64,000 nucleotides of DNA from Methylotenera_A sp046598525 (GTDB taxonomy: Bacteria; Pseudomonadota; Gammaproteobacteria; Burkholderiales; Methylophilaceae). Both the position numbers and the translations under genes were made by a program. The stretch lies in contig JBKJIJ010000008.1 in the NCBI GenBank assembly GCA_046598525.1, positions 186,001 through 250,000 of the forward strand, in the 5' to 3' direction. The notes under the pieces are model-generated. The model saw only the letters and a program-made list of their open reading frames with translations. It did no database searches and was not told the origin of the DNA. Of the stretch, positions 54,081 to 63,782 are shown piece by piece; the first letter of the stretch is position 1; the number at the start of each line of letters is the position of its first letter.

Positions 54081-54512
54081 ATGAAAAATCTATTTAAATC
54101 CGCTGTTTTTATGTGCTTATTGACCGCTTTTCAAGCACAAGCCGAAGTAAAAATTAGCGATGCATGGGTGCGTGCCAATGTGCCCGGCCAAAAGGTAGGC
54201 GCGGCTTACATGTCACTTAACAGCCCGCAAGACAGCACACTTGTATTCGTAGAATCAACCGCGGCAGGCTCAGTTGAGATTCATAGCATGAGCATGAATA
54301 ACGGCGTAATGAAAATGCGTATGTTGGAAGAATTAACTCTTAAAGCAGGCAAAACAGAGAAACTAGCACCGGGCGGCTTTCATTTGATGTTATTTGATTT
54401 GGCCAAACCTTTAAAAGCAGGCGAAAAAGCCACTTTTAAACTATGCTTTAAAGACAAAGCAGGCAACATTACGCATCAAACTGTAGTGTTGCCTATTAAA
54501 GAAATTAATTAG
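54081..54512 (+). CDS. PCuAC-family periplasmic copper chaperone
   Basis: 143-residue exported protein with signal peptide (AVFMCLLTAFQAQA). The PCuAC copper motif H-x-M and downstream M/H ligands are seen in EIHSMSMNNGVMKMRM and GGFHLMLF. It delivers Cu(I), typically to the CuA site of cytochrome oxidase. The ATG at 54081 is chosen for the signal peptide; a frame open from 54009 would add a leader. It is a second copper-linked gene in the window, unlinked to the TonB locus. Confidence 0.9.
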   Translation: MKNLFKSAVFMCLLTAFQAQAEVKISDAWVRANVPGQKVGAAYMSLNSPQDSTLVFVESTAAGSVEIHSMSMNNGVMKMRMLEELTLKAGKTEKLAPGGFHLMLFDLAKPLKAGEKATFKLCFKDKAGNITHQTVVLPIKEIN

Positions 54513-54519
54513 AAATTAA

Positions 54520-55473
54520 TTATCGCCACAACGCGCGTTGCATCGCCACGCCACGCGCGCCACATTGCAACGCTTGTGGCAAATCGGATTCACGCATTCC
54601 ACCTAACGCATAAACAGGCAAATTGCAGTTTTCAATCATTTGCGCAAAGTTCTGCCAGCCTAATGGCACGGCGTCATCATGACTTTTGGTGGGTTTTACT
54701 GGTGATAGCACCACAAAATCCAGCCCTAATTTTTCAGCATGCGCTAACTCTAAAGCATCATGACAAGAAGCAGCAACCATCAAATCGGCTGGCTTTTCCT
54801 GTAATTGCATCAGCTGTACACTGGTTAAATGCACACCATCTGCACCCAATTGTCGCGTTAATTCAATATCACTATTAATTAACACTTTTGCTTTATATGG
54901 TCTTGCTAACGTAATCACTTTTTCGGCAAAGTTTTTTAAATCGGTGCTTGCAAGCTGCTTTTCGCGAATTTGGATTAGCTTTAAACCTTGTTTTAATTGG
55001 CTTTCAAGCCCACTCAAAAATACCTGCTCACCCATTTCATGCAAATTAGTAATGGCATAAATAGTGGGTAATGCCAGCGCGTGCATAATCGGCGCATTGG
55101 CAGGCAAAACGGGTGAAACGGTAATGTTGGCAGGCGTTTGCCAGCTTAATTGTTGGCCTTCTTTTGCCGCTAATATGCCTTGCCATTCGGTTACAAAATA
55201 AAAATATAGCTTAACGATTTTAGCAGCAGAGTCATGCGTGGCCGGATAATCAAAGCGGCGTGTTAACCATGCTTGTGTTTTGGTAGGCGTAATACCCAAC
55301 TCTTCTTGCAACTCACGGCTTAAGCCTTGTTCTGGCGTTTCGTTGGCTTCAATTTTTCCACCGGGAAATTCCCACCAACCAGCCCAACCCTTACCTGCGG
55401 GGCGGCTTGCCATTAAAAATTGACCATCGGATTGCTGAACAATACCAACCGCGACTTGCACAACTTTACTCAT
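54520..55473 (-). CDS. Nudix hydrolase fused to a ThiE-like domain
   Basis: 317 residues. The N-terminal MutT-type Nudix box is GGKIEANETPEQGLSRELQEEL with the key Glu residues. The C-terminal half is a TIM-barrel thiamine phosphate synthase-like domain (LKLIQIREKQLAS, LINSDIELTRQLGADGVHL, VVLSPVKPTKSH). This fusion is known in proteobacteria as 8-oxo-dGTP hydrolase MutT. The role of the ThiE-like part is unclear. It overlaps the DUF815 gene by eight bases. Confidence 0.9.
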   Translation of the reverse strand: MSKVVQVAVGIVQQSDGQFLMASRPAGKGWAGWWEFPGGKIEANETPEQGLSRELQEELGITPTKTQAWLTRRFDYPATHDSAAKIVKLYFYFVTEWQGILAAKEGQQLSWQTPANITVSPVLPANAPIMHALALPTIYAITNLHEMGEQVFLSGLESQLKQGLKLIQIREKQLASTDLKNFAEKVITLARPYKAKVLINSDIELTRQLGADGVHLTSVQLMQLQEKPADLMVAASCHDALELAHAEKLGLDFVVLSPVKPTKSHDDAVPLGWQNFAQMIENCNLPVYALGGMRESDLPQALQCGARGVAMQRALWR

Positions 55474-56341
55474 GTAATGATTGCTTCGTCAGGCCAATTT
55501 TTCCAGCGTAATCACGCGCAAATTGATAGGCCACACGGCCACTGCGTGCGCCACGCGTATGCGTAAATTGTAGCGCCGCTTTTTGTGCCGCATCGTCAAA
55601 GTTCAAACCAAACGTTTCTAACCAATTTTTGGCGATGGCTAAATACTCATCTTGGTCAAACGCATAAAACGATAGCCACAGGCCAAATCGCTCAGCCAGC
55701 GCGGTTTTTTCTTCAATGGTATCGCTTGGCCTAATTTCACCATCAGCATGTTTAACCGCCAAATTATCCACCATATATTCTGGCATTAAATTTTTGCGGT
55801 TAGATGTGGCATACACCAACACATTATTTGAAATACTGGCTACGGATCCATCCAGCACCACTTTTAATGCTTTGTAGCTGGCATCGTTGGCTTCAAATGT
55901 TAAGTCATCGCAAAAGATAATAAATTTTTCAGCACGATCACGAATCAGGCTGACAATTTCACCCAAATAAATCAGGTCTTGTTTATCCACCTCAATCAAA
56001 CGCAAACCTTGCGCCGAATATTGCGTTAACAATGCTTTAATAAGTGACGATTTACCTGTGCCGCGCGCGCCTGTTAGCAATACATTGTTAGCCGGCAATC
56101 CCGCTAAAAACTGCCGTGTATTACGCACAATCTCAGCTTTTTGTGCATCCACAAAATGAATATTCGCCAGCTGCATATGATGCGGATGCGCAATTGCCTG
56201 CAAATGGCCCTTGCCATTTTGCATTACCCAGCGCCAAGCAAGCACAGTCCAATCTATTTGAGCTTTAGCAGGTGGCAAAAAGCCTTCCAGCTTGCCAATT
56301 AAGCCTTCTGCGCGGGTGATTAAATTTTCTAATGGACTCAT
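55466..56341 (-). CDS. DUF815 AAA+ ATP-binding protein
   Basis: 291-residue ATPase with Walker A GARGTGKSSLI and Walker B IIFCDDLTFE, and the NRKNLMPEYM motif. Function unknown. It lies between argJ and the mutT fusion, a conserved betaproteobacterial order. Confidence 0.9.
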   Translation of the reverse strand: MSPLENLITRAEGLIGKLEGFLPPAKAQIDWTVLAWRWVMQNGKGHLQAIAHPHHMQLANIHFVDAQKAEIVRNTRQFLAGLPANNVLLTGARGTGKSSLIKALLTQYSAQGLRLIEVDKQDLIYLGEIVSLIRDRAEKFIIFCDDLTFEANDASYKALKVVLDGSVASISNNVLVYATSNRKNLMPEYMVDNLAVKHADGEIRPSDTIEEKTALAERFGLWLSFYAFDQDEYLAIAKNWLETFGLNFDDAAQKAALQFTHTRGARSGRVAYQFARDYAGKIGLTKQSLHE

Positions 56342-56379
56342 ATTTTAACTGCTCATCGCTAATTGACTCAGAAGGCGTG

Positions 56380-56490
56380 GATATGAGATGAAATGCAAGG
56401 CGCGAGACAAAAATAAAACGCAGACAGTACATAAAGTACGGCAAGTTTTATTTTTGTTGAAGCAACGCCGCAGTTCGCTCATAGACATGA
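56380..56490. repeat. AAGGCGC...CAACGCC dispersed palindromic repeat, copy 3
   Basis: CAAAAATAAAAC (56408-56419) pairs perfectly with GTTTTATTTTTG (56445-56456); between them lies GTACATAAAGTAC. CAAGGCGCGAG and GCAACGCCG flank it. Confidence 0.7.
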
Positions 56491-56491
56491 C

Positions 56492-57718
56492 TTATGAGCG
56501 GTAGTCGGCATTGATTTTGACGTAGTCATAGCTAAAATCACACGTCCAAATCGTAACATTTTCAGCGCCGCGATTCAGCACTACACGCACCAAAATATCC
56601 GATTCTTTCATAACCGCTGAGCCTTGGCTCTCTTGATAGCTTGCGGCGCGACCGCCTTTTTCGGCTACTAAAACATCGCCTAAGTATAAATCCAGCTTAT
56701 CCACATCTAAATCATCAATACCGGCATAACCAATCGCCGCTAAAATTCGGCCTAAGTTTGGGTCGCTGGCAAAAAACGCGGTTTTAATTAACGGTGAATG
56801 GGCGATGGCATAAGCCACTTTGCGGCACTCTACTTCGTCTTTTCCGCCTTCAACTGTGACTGTCATAAACTTGGTTGCACCTTCGCCATCGCGCACAATG
56901 GCTTGTGCCAACTCAATCGCTACATCGGTTAACGCATCACGCAAGGCCATAAAATCATCGCTGCCGATCGCCACTTCAGCATTACCTGCCAAATTGGTCG
57001 CCATCATAATCAGGCTATCGTTGGTTGATGTATCGCCATCCACCGTAATGCAGTTAAACGATTTTTTGACCGCATATTGAATAATCACCTCAAGCGCCGA
57101 TTGGCTTACGGTGGCATCGGTAGCGATATAACCCAGCATGGTCGCCATATTGGGGTGAATCATGCCGCTACCCTTGCTGATGCCTGTAATCGTCACCGTT
57201 TTGCCAGCTAGCTGAATTTGACGCGATGTGCCTTTGGCCACAATATCGGTGGTCATAATCGCTTCAGCCGCATTTAGCCAATTATCTTCTTTTAAATTCT
57301 CAATCGCCGCTGGCATGCCTGCAATTACCTTATCCACTGGCAGCGGCTCTAAAATAACACCGGTTGAAAACGGCAATACTTGGTTTGGCGCAATATTTAG
57401 CAGCGCGCTTAAGGCCTCACAGCTTTGCTTGGCGCGCTTTAAGCCATCTTCACCGGTCCCCGCATTGGCGCAACCCGTATTCACCAACAAAGCGCGAATA
57501 CCAGCCGTTTCGGCCAAATGTGTTTTACACAAAATAACTGGTGCCGCGCAAAAGCGGTTTAAGGTAAAAACACCCGCCACACTGCCGCCCTCTGGCACAG
57601 TAATAACCAACACATCTTTACGGTCTGGCTTGCGCACATGCGCTTTGGCAAAGCCCAATTGAACGCCCTTAACAGGCAATAAAGCAGCAGATTCTGGAGC
57701 TGATAATTTAACTGGCAT
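56492..57718 (-). CDS. argJ: bifunctional ornithine acetyltransferase / N-acetylglutamate synthase
   Basis: Recycles the acetyl group in arginine synthesis. Self-cleaves at the Ala-Thr bond in HPNMATMLGY; NTGCANAGTG and DGDTSTND are also present. 408 residues from ATG 57718 with AGGAAA upstream; an in-frame GTG at 57721 is the alternative. Confidence 0.95.
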   Translation of the reverse strand: MPVKLSAPESAALLPVKGVQLGFAKAHVRKPDRKDVLVITVPEGGSVAGVFTLNRFCAAPVILCKTHLAETAGIRALLVNTGCANAGTGEDGLKRAKQSCEALSALLNIAPNQVLPFSTGVILEPLPVDKVIAGMPAAIENLKEDNWLNAAEAIMTTDIVAKGTSRQIQLAGKTVTITGISKGSGMIHPNMATMLGYIATDATVSQSALEVIIQYAVKKSFNCITVDGDTSTNDSLIMMATNLAGNAEVAIGSDDFMALRDALTDVAIELAQAIVRDGEGATKFMTVTVEGGKDEVECRKVAYAIAHSPLIKTAFFASDPNLGRILAAIGYAGIDDLDVDKLDLYLGDVLVAEKGGRAASYQESQGSAVMKESDILVRVVLNRGAENVTIWTCDFSYDYVKINADYRS

Positions 57719-57957
57719 CACGTTTCCTACAAAAATTGATTGTTGATTTTACATGTTTGACGCTTATTTTAAGCCATTGAGCCGTTAATTGAGTATTTGG
57801 CTTAAAGATAATTTACTTTAACAATTCAGCTTGCAATATAGATTTAACAGAATGGCGTTTTTTGAATTAAACATTTTTAGAGATTAGCGCTTTTATAAAA
57901 ATAATTATTTTGTGCTAAACTTGTACGCAAGTATATATTTTAGTTCTATACAAAAAT

Positions 57958-59061
57958 ATGCAAGAAAAGCAAAAAAACATTCATATTGAAAAAATCAAAC
58001 TATTGTATTTGCATAGTTTAATTCCAGCTGTTTTAAGCGGCGTGGCTGGGCTGTTTTTGGTGGCGGCGTTATGGAAAAGCGCTAATCAGCAGCATTTGCT
58101 CATTTGGTTGGTAGTCACATTGTCACTTTCTCTGCTTCGCGTCATCCTCATTTCCATGTTTCAGCATGAAAATCCACAAAATGAGGCGGTATTAAAGTGG
58201 GAAAAACCGTATTCCATTAGTTTATTAATCGTGTTTTTGTCTTGGAGCATTGGCCTGCTTTGGATTATGCCTACAGACAATTTAAGCGCGGTATTTATCA
58301 TCAATACCTTTTCTATCGGCTTGGCAGGCGCTGCCATTTCTTGGTACAGCCCGTCGCGCTATTTGCAAATGTCGAGCATTTCGCTGGCATTAATCCCTAT
58401 GATTATTGTGCTGCTAACCCTTGGCCGTGATGAGGCGTTGTGGGTTGGCGTTGCGGCTAGTTGCCTGTATGTGTCTTGTATGATTACCAGCATGCTGTTG
58501 CAAAAAACCTTTAATGGTAATTTAGAATTGGCTTACGATTTAGAAGTGGCAAAAAAGAATGCTGAAGACTTAGCCAGCACCGATGTGTTAACAGGCTTAA
58601 ATAATCGCCGCGCGTTTTTTGATAAAGCCGAAACTCTGTTTGCTTTTTGCAAGCGCAATAATCAGCCAGTAAGCGCTTTAATGCTGGATATTGACCACTT
58701 TAAGAAAATCAACGACAGCTTTGGCCACTCTGCTGGTGATATAGCCTTGCGCAATTTAGGCCGATTATTGAAAAATAATCTGCGCGACTCTGATTTATCG
58801 TGCCGATTTGGTGGCGAAGAATTTGTTATTTTATTGCCCAATACAACGGCCGCCGAGGCTTGCGAAATGGCCAATACACTCAAGCATATTATGATGACAT
58901 CGACGATTGCATTGGCCGATGAAAACTCACTTTCGCTGACGGCTAGTTTTGGCGTTTCTGCCCACGGCGAAACGGTTGAAGATTTATTGCATCATGCCGA
59001 TGAAGCCATGTATTTAGCCAAAAATGGCGGGCGAAATCATGTGATGATTTATTGTGCTTGA
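57958..59061 (+). CDS. membrane diguanylate cyclase (GGDEF)
   Basis: 367 residues: about six N-terminal transmembrane helices (about 15-185) and a C-terminal GGDEF domain with active-site GGEEF and an RxxD inhibitory site (RDSD) five residues before it. It should make cyclic di-GMP and be product-inhibited. No EAL domain is present. It is divergent from argJ; no clear ribosome-binding site. The sensing part is a bare membrane domain. Confidence 0.92.
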   Translation: MQEKQKNIHIEKIKLLYLHSLIPAVLSGVAGLFLVAALWKSANQQHLLIWLVVTLSLSLLRVILISMFQHENPQNEAVLKWEKPYSISLLIVFLSWSIGLLWIMPTDNLSAVFIINTFSIGLAGAAISWYSPSRYLQMSSISLALIPMIIVLLTLGRDEALWVGVAASCLYVSCMITSMLLQKTFNGNLELAYDLEVAKKNAEDLASTDVLTGLNNRRAFFDKAETLFAFCKRNNQPVSALMLDIDHFKKINDSFGHSAGDIALRNLGRLLKNNLRDSDLSCRFGGEEFVILLPNTTAAEACEMANTLKHIMMTSTIALADENSLSLTASFGVSAHGETVEDLLHHADEAMYLAKNGGRNHVMIYCA

Positions 59062-59129
59062 ATGCGTTTAATTGTTATGCACAAAATTTTAAGGACAGCG
59101 AAGAATTTAATTGATTCTAAAATATAGCG

Positions 59130-59160
59130 CTGGATCCTTCGCTTTGCTCAGAATGACGGG
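59130..59160. repeat. half copy of the CATTCTGAG repeat
   Basis: CTGGATCCTTCGC and GCTCAGAATGACGGG match the right half of the 38384 element. It lies just after the stop of cysS. Confidence 0.6.
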
Positions 59161-59167
59161 AAAAACA

Positions 59168-60637
59168 TTAAGCCCTGCGCCAAGTGGTGCCTTGTGCAGT
59201 GTCTTCTAAAATAATACCTGCATCGGCTAGCTGTTTACGAATGGCATCGGCTTCGGCAAAGTTTTTGGATTTTTTAGCTTCCGCTCTCTGTTGAATAAAT
59301 TCTTCCACGGCTTTCTCAACACCTAAAAGCTCAATTATTGCTTTTGATTTTAAATTACCTACTTTAGATTGCGTGCTAACTCCTGTTAATGCAACAGTTA
59401 CTTGTCTTACACCTTGTAAATAAGGCTCAGCGTCTAGTGTTAGCAAACCAAAAATGCCACCCAACTTTTTCATCAGCCCAGAAACTTTAGCATCTTTGGT
59501 GCGATTAGCTTCACTTGCCAAATCAAAAAGTACAGCCATGGCCTCTGAGGTACTAAAGTCATCATCCATTGCAGCTTTAAATCTTAGCGCGTAAGGATTA
59601 GCCCAATCAATTTCAATATTTGCCGGCGGTACATTTTTAAGAGTTATATACAATCTATCATGAGCTTGTTTCGCATCATCTAGATGCACATCGGAATAGT
59701 TGAGAGGACTGCGGTAATGGGCTCTTAAGATAAAAAAACGCACTACATCGGCATCGTATTTTTTCAAAACTTCGCGAATGGTAAAAAAGTTGCCTAATGA
59801 CTTAGACATCTTCTCATCGTCTACTCGCACAAAACCGTTATGCATCCAATAATTGGCCATTTGGCAGGGCTTGCCGTCATGGCTGTGCGCCGCTTCGGAT
59901 TGGGCAATTTCATTTTCATGATGCGGAAACTGTAAATCTTGGCCGCCACCGTGAATATCAAAGTGCGCGCCTAAATGCGCAGCGCTCATCACAGAGCATT
60001 CAATATGCCAGCCTGGGCGGCCTTTGCCGCCATTTGGGCCGCCAAACGGTGAATCCCAATTGGGCTCATTTGGTTTTACCGATTTCCACAACACAAAATC
60101 CATCGGATCTTTTTTTAAGGTATCGATTTCCACACGTTCACCTGCACGTAAATCGTCTAAACTTTTGCCGGATAATTTGCCGTAATCGGCAAAGCTGCGC
60201 ACGCTGTAAAACACATCACCATTGGCAGCGGCGTAGGCATGACCTTTTTCAATTAAAGCGGCAATCATCTTAATCATGCCATCAATATATTGGGTAGCGC
60301 GCGGCTCAATATCGGGGCGAATAATGCCTAATTTGGCCGAATCTTCATCCATGGCGTCAATAAAACGCTGGGTTAAATCGCCTATCGTTTCATTGTTTTC
60401 ATTGGCACGTTTGATGATTTTGTCATCAATATCGGTGATATTTCGCACATAAGTCACTTGATAATCAGAAGCGCGCAGCCAGCGCGAAACCATATCAAAC
60501 ACCACCATCACGCGCGCATGGCCTAAATGACAAAAATCGTACACGGTCATGCCGCACACGTACATTTGCACTTTATTAGGCTCAATTGGGGTGAATACTT
60601 GCTTGTCGCGGCTTAGCGTGTTGTAGATTTTTAGCAT
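59168..60637 (-). CDS. cysS: cysteinyl-tRNA synthetase
   Basis: Class I synthetase for Cys. HLGH with zinc ligand Cys (YVCGMTVYDFCHLGH), WHIECSVMS, and KMSKS in DEKMSKSLGN. 489 residues. Divergent from the TPR gene, a common arrangement. Confidence 0.96.
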   Translation of the reverse strand: MLKIYNTLSRDKQVFTPIEPNKVQMYVCGMTVYDFCHLGHARVMVVFDMVSRWLRASDYQVTYVRNITDIDDKIIKRANENNETIGDLTQRFIDAMDEDSAKLGIIRPDIEPRATQYIDGMIKMIAALIEKGHAYAAANGDVFYSVRSFADYGKLSGKSLDDLRAGERVEIDTLKKDPMDFVLWKSVKPNEPNWDSPFGGPNGGKGRPGWHIECSVMSAAHLGAHFDIHGGGQDLQFPHHENEIAQSEAAHSHDGKPCQMANYWMHNGFVRVDDEKMSKSLGNFFTIREVLKKYDADVVRFFILRAHYRSPLNYSDVHLDDAKQAHDRLYITLKNVPPANIEIDWANPYALRFKAAMDDDFSTSEAMAVLFDLASEANRTKDAKVSGLMKKLGGIFGLLTLDAEPYLQGVRQVTVALTGVSTQSKVGNLKSKAIIELLGVEKAVEEFIQQRAEAKKSKNFAEADAIRKQLADAGIILEDTAQGTTWRRA

Positions 60638-60788
60638 CGAATAAAGTTAAAAATGGTGTTTTGTTATAAATTTACGTAAATTTGTAATAAAAGGCGATTC
60701 AATTGGCTTTTGTAAGCAAACGGGCTATTGGATGTTAGCGACGCTATTGATAGAATGGCGTTTTAATTATGGATTCGAGTATATCACA

Positions 60789-61787
60789 ATGAATATTCCT
60801 AACCGCCTGATATATAAGCTCACCATTCAGATTTTGTTTGCGTTGAGTGTTATCACTTCTAATGTGTTTGCCGATGAATTAAAAGATATTTCCAACCTAT
60901 CTGACCAAGGTCAACAAGCCGCAGCGCTTGAGCGTATTAATGCTTATTTAGCGGCTAATCCAAAAGATCCACAAGCCATGTTTATGAAAGGTATTATTCT
61001 AGTTGAAAGCGGCAAACGTGACGATGCAATTAAAACTTTTACCGATTTAACCAGCAAGTATCCAAACCTGCCTGAGCCTTACAATAATCTGGCAGTTTTA
61101 TATGCCGATTCTGGCGAATATGACAAAGCGAAAAAAGCGCTTGAAACGGCCATTAAAACGCATCCAAGCTATGCCACAGCGCACGAAAATTTAGGCGATA
61201 TTTATGCCCGCATGGCTTCTGAAGCTTATGATAAAGCCTTGCAACTGGATAACGGCAATTCGCGCGCGCAAAGCAAATTATCGTTAATTAAAGATTTGTT
61301 TGGCACAGGCAATAAAATGGTGGCAAAGGCCGACACAGCTAAATCCCCTAAAACGGGCACTATGCCGATTCGCCCAGCGGATAAAAAAGCAGAGCCAGCC
61401 AAAACGGTTGAGCCAGCCAAAGCGCCTGTGGATACAACGGCAGATGACGAAAGAAGCGTGAATGATGCTGTATCTAATTGGGCAAATGCTTGGTCTAACC
61501 AAGATGTGAATAAGTATTTGGCCAGTTATGCCAATAACTTTAAAACGCCAAAAGGTGAAAGCCGCAAGGCTTGGGAGCAGCAACGTCGCGAACGTATTAG
61601 CGCACCTAAAAGTATTAGCGTAGAATTGTCAAATCAGAACGTAACCATTGTAGATAACAACAATGCAAAAGTGACGTTTAAACAATCTTACAAAGGCGCG
61701 GGCAATGCAATTCGCACCGACAAAACTTTGTTACTTAAAAAAGAAAATGGCAATTGGTTGATTGAGCAAGAAGTGGCATCAAACTAA
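60789..61787 (+). CDS. exported TPR protein with NTF2-like C-terminal domain
   Basis: 332 residues: signal peptide ending near NVFADE, three to four TPR motifs (about 30-165), a Lys/Ala/Pro linker, and a C-terminal domain (VSNWANAWSNQDVNKYLASY ... NWLIEQEV) of the SnoaL/NTF2-like type. The next gene has a similar C-terminal module after an L,D-transpeptidase domain. Inferred role: cell-wall scaffold. The frame opens at 60732 but the ATG at 60789 gives the signal peptide. Confidence 0.85.
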   Translation: MNIPNRLIYKLTIQILFALSVITSNVFADELKDISNLSDQGQQAAALERINAYLAANPKDPQAMFMKGIILVESGKRDDAIKTFTDLTSKYPNLPEPYNNLAVLYADSGEYDKAKKALETAIKTHPSYATAHENLGDIYARMASEAYDKALQLDNGNSRAQSKLSLIKDLFGTGNKMVAKADTAKSPKTGTMPIRPADKKAEPAKTVEPAKAPVDTTADDERSVNDAVSNWANAWSNQDVNKYLASYANNFKTPKGESRKAWEQQRRERISAPKSISVELSNQNVTIVDNNNAKVTFKQSYKGAGNAIRTDKTLLLKKENGNWLIEQEVASN

Positions 61788-61830
61788 TGTTTGAACTCGC
61801 TATGAACAGAATCAATGGCAAAAAAAGGCA

Positions 61831-63093
61831 ATGCAGATTAATTTAAAGCTAATAGTATTCAAAAGTATCGCTATTTTAGGTTGCGTTTTATTGCCGTGGA
61901 ACGCGACAGCGGTGAATCATGCCAGCATGACGGATTTGCTGCTTGCACAAAAATTCGGCAAATCATTGGTTGAAAGTTTATTGGTAAAAAGCCTTGTAGA
62001 AATTACGCAAGGCAATACCAAACAAGCCTTTGCAACAGTTAACGAGCTTATCCGTACCGCGCCCAACTTCAAGCTAGCCCATTTAATTCGTGGCGATTTA
62101 CTTAGTGCACAAGGCCGTCCTATTGATGCGATTGGCAGCGCGAACAGCTACTCCTCTAAAGTTAAAGATGATTTGATTGAAGGCTTGCGCGATGAAGCGC
62201 GCACACGCATCAATTACTATTTATCTGTTAAAAAAATTGATCAGTTACCCAATTTATTAATCAAACTGACACCCGAACAAACGCATGTGATTGTGGTGGA
62301 TACGGTTAAATCGCGTTTGTATTTATATAAAAATGTAGACGGTAATTTGCAATACACGGCCGATTACTACGTGACTATTGGCAAAAACGGCGCAGGCAAA
62401 CAAGTGCAAGGCGATAAACGCACCCCTGTTGGCGTGTATTTTGCCGGCAAAAAGCTCACGCAACCGTTGGCCGATATGTATGGCGATGGCGCTTACCCGC
62501 TTAATTACCCGAACGAATTAGATACCCATCAGCAAAAAAACGGTTATGGCATTTGGCTGCACGGCACGCCTACTAACACCTATAGCCGCCCACCGCGCGC
62601 CAGTGATGGTTGCGTAGTGTTAAGCAATCCCGATTTAAAATCATTAGCGCCGGCTTTGCAATCGGGCAAAACGCCTGTGATTATTTCGGACAACATTGAA
62701 TGGCTAAATAAAGATAAATCAGACTTTCAATCGGATGAACAAAAAACCCTGGCAGAAACAATCGAAGATTGGCGTAAAGATTGGGCCGCGCAAGATGCTG
62801 AACAGTATTTAAGCCATTATTCTCAACAGTTTTTTTACGATGGTGGCAGCTTTCAAAAGTGGGCGGATTACAAACGCAGCATTCAAGCCACAAAACCTAA
62901 AGTATCGATTAATATCAACGATATCAGCATGTTTAGCTACCCCAGTTTGAAACAAAATGTGCCACAAAATATTGTGGTGGTGGATTTTGAGCAAGATTTT
63001 AGAAGCTACAATTTACAAAATAAAATGCGTAAACGCCAATATTGGATTAACGAAAACAATCAATGGAAAATTATTTATGAAGGCGCCGTTTAA
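61831..63093 (+). CDS. L,D-transpeptidase (YkuD) with NTF2-like C-terminal domain
   Basis: 420 residues with an N-terminal signal (SIAILGCVLLPWNATA), a TPR-like region and a YkuD domain whose active site is HGTP ... SDGC, catalytic Cys261. The C-terminal ~110 residues (IEDWRKDWAAQDAEQYLSHY ...) match the preceding gene's end. It forms 3-3 cross-links or attaches lipoproteins to peptidoglycan. Adjacent same-strand genes suggest an operon. Confidence 0.9.
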   Translation: MQINLKLIVFKSIAILGCVLLPWNATAVNHASMTDLLLAQKFGKSLVESLLVKSLVEITQGNTKQAFATVNELIRTAPNFKLAHLIRGDLLSAQGRPIDAIGSANSYSSKVKDDLIEGLRDEARTRINYYLSVKKIDQLPNLLIKLTPEQTHVIVVDTVKSRLYLYKNVDGNLQYTADYYVTIGKNGAGKQVQGDKRTPVGVYFAGKKLTQPLADMYGDGAYPLNYPNELDTHQQKNGYGIWLHGTPTNTYSRPPRASDGCVVLSNPDLKSLAPALQSGKTPVIISDNIEWLNKDKSDFQSDEQKTLAETIEDWRKDWAAQDAEQYLSHYSQQFFYDGGSFQKWADYKRSIQATKPKVSININDISMFSYPSLKQNVPQNIVVVDFEQDFRSYNLQNKMRKRQYWINENNQWKIIYEGAV

Positions 63094-63097
63094 ACCA

Positions 63098-63727
63098 ATG
63101 AAATTACTCACTCAGTTTTTTGCCGCAAGCAGTATCTTTTTAGCATTATCTGGCAGCTTGCAAGCCGCCACTAGCGTAGAGTTTCAAACCAGCCAAGGCA
63201 GTTTTACGGTAGAACTTTACCCTGAAAAAGCGCCAAAAACCGTGGCCAACTTTGTGCAATATGTAAAAGATGGCTTTTACGATAACACCATTTTTCACCG
63301 CGTTATTAATCGTTTTATGATTCAAGGCGGTGGTTTTGAGCGTGATTTATCGGAAAAAAACACCCGCGCACCAATTGTAAACGAATCGAATAATGGCTTA
63401 TTAAATGAGCTAGGCACGATTGCCATGGCGCGCACGGCTGACCCTGATTCGGCCACGGCGCAGTTTTTTGTTAACTTAGGCGATAACCAATTTTTAAATT
63501 ACACCAGCCCAGACCCAGAAGCCATTGGCTACTGCGTGTTTGGCAAAGTGACCAGCGGCTTAGATGTCGTGCAAAAAATTGGACTAAGCGCAACAGGCAA
63601 TATGGGCAGACATTCTGACGTTCCTGTTAAACCGATCACCATAAAAAGTGCAAAACTGATTTCGGCAGAAGCAAAAACTGAAACAAAGCCTGACGTTAAA
63701 TCGGCCGCAAAACCTGAAGTAAAATAA
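63098..63727 (+). CDS. periplasmic peptidyl-prolyl cis-trans isomerase (cyclophilin)
   Basis: 209 residues with a signal peptide (FFAASSIFLALSGSLQA) and cyclophilin motifs FHRVINRFMIQGGGF and TADPDSATAQFFVN. The end is a Lys/Ala/Glu-rich tail. The ATG at 63098 lies four bases after the L,D-transpeptidase stop; the ATG at 63077 is an in-frame alternative. PpiA-type. Confidence 0.92.
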   Translation: MKLLTQFFAASSIFLALSGSLQAATSVEFQTSQGSFTVELYPEKAPKTVANFVQYVKDGFYDNTIFHRVINRFMIQGGGFERDLSEKNTRAPIVNESNNGLLNELGTIAMARTADPDSATAQFFVNLGDNQFLNYTSPDPEAIGYCVFGKVTSGLDVVQKIGLSATGNMGRHSDVPVKPITIKSAKLISAEAKTETKPDVKSAAKPEVK

Positions 63728-63782
63728 CTCGTTAAATCGAGTCAATCATTATCAATTTATTTGTTTTTTAAAGGATCTACCC

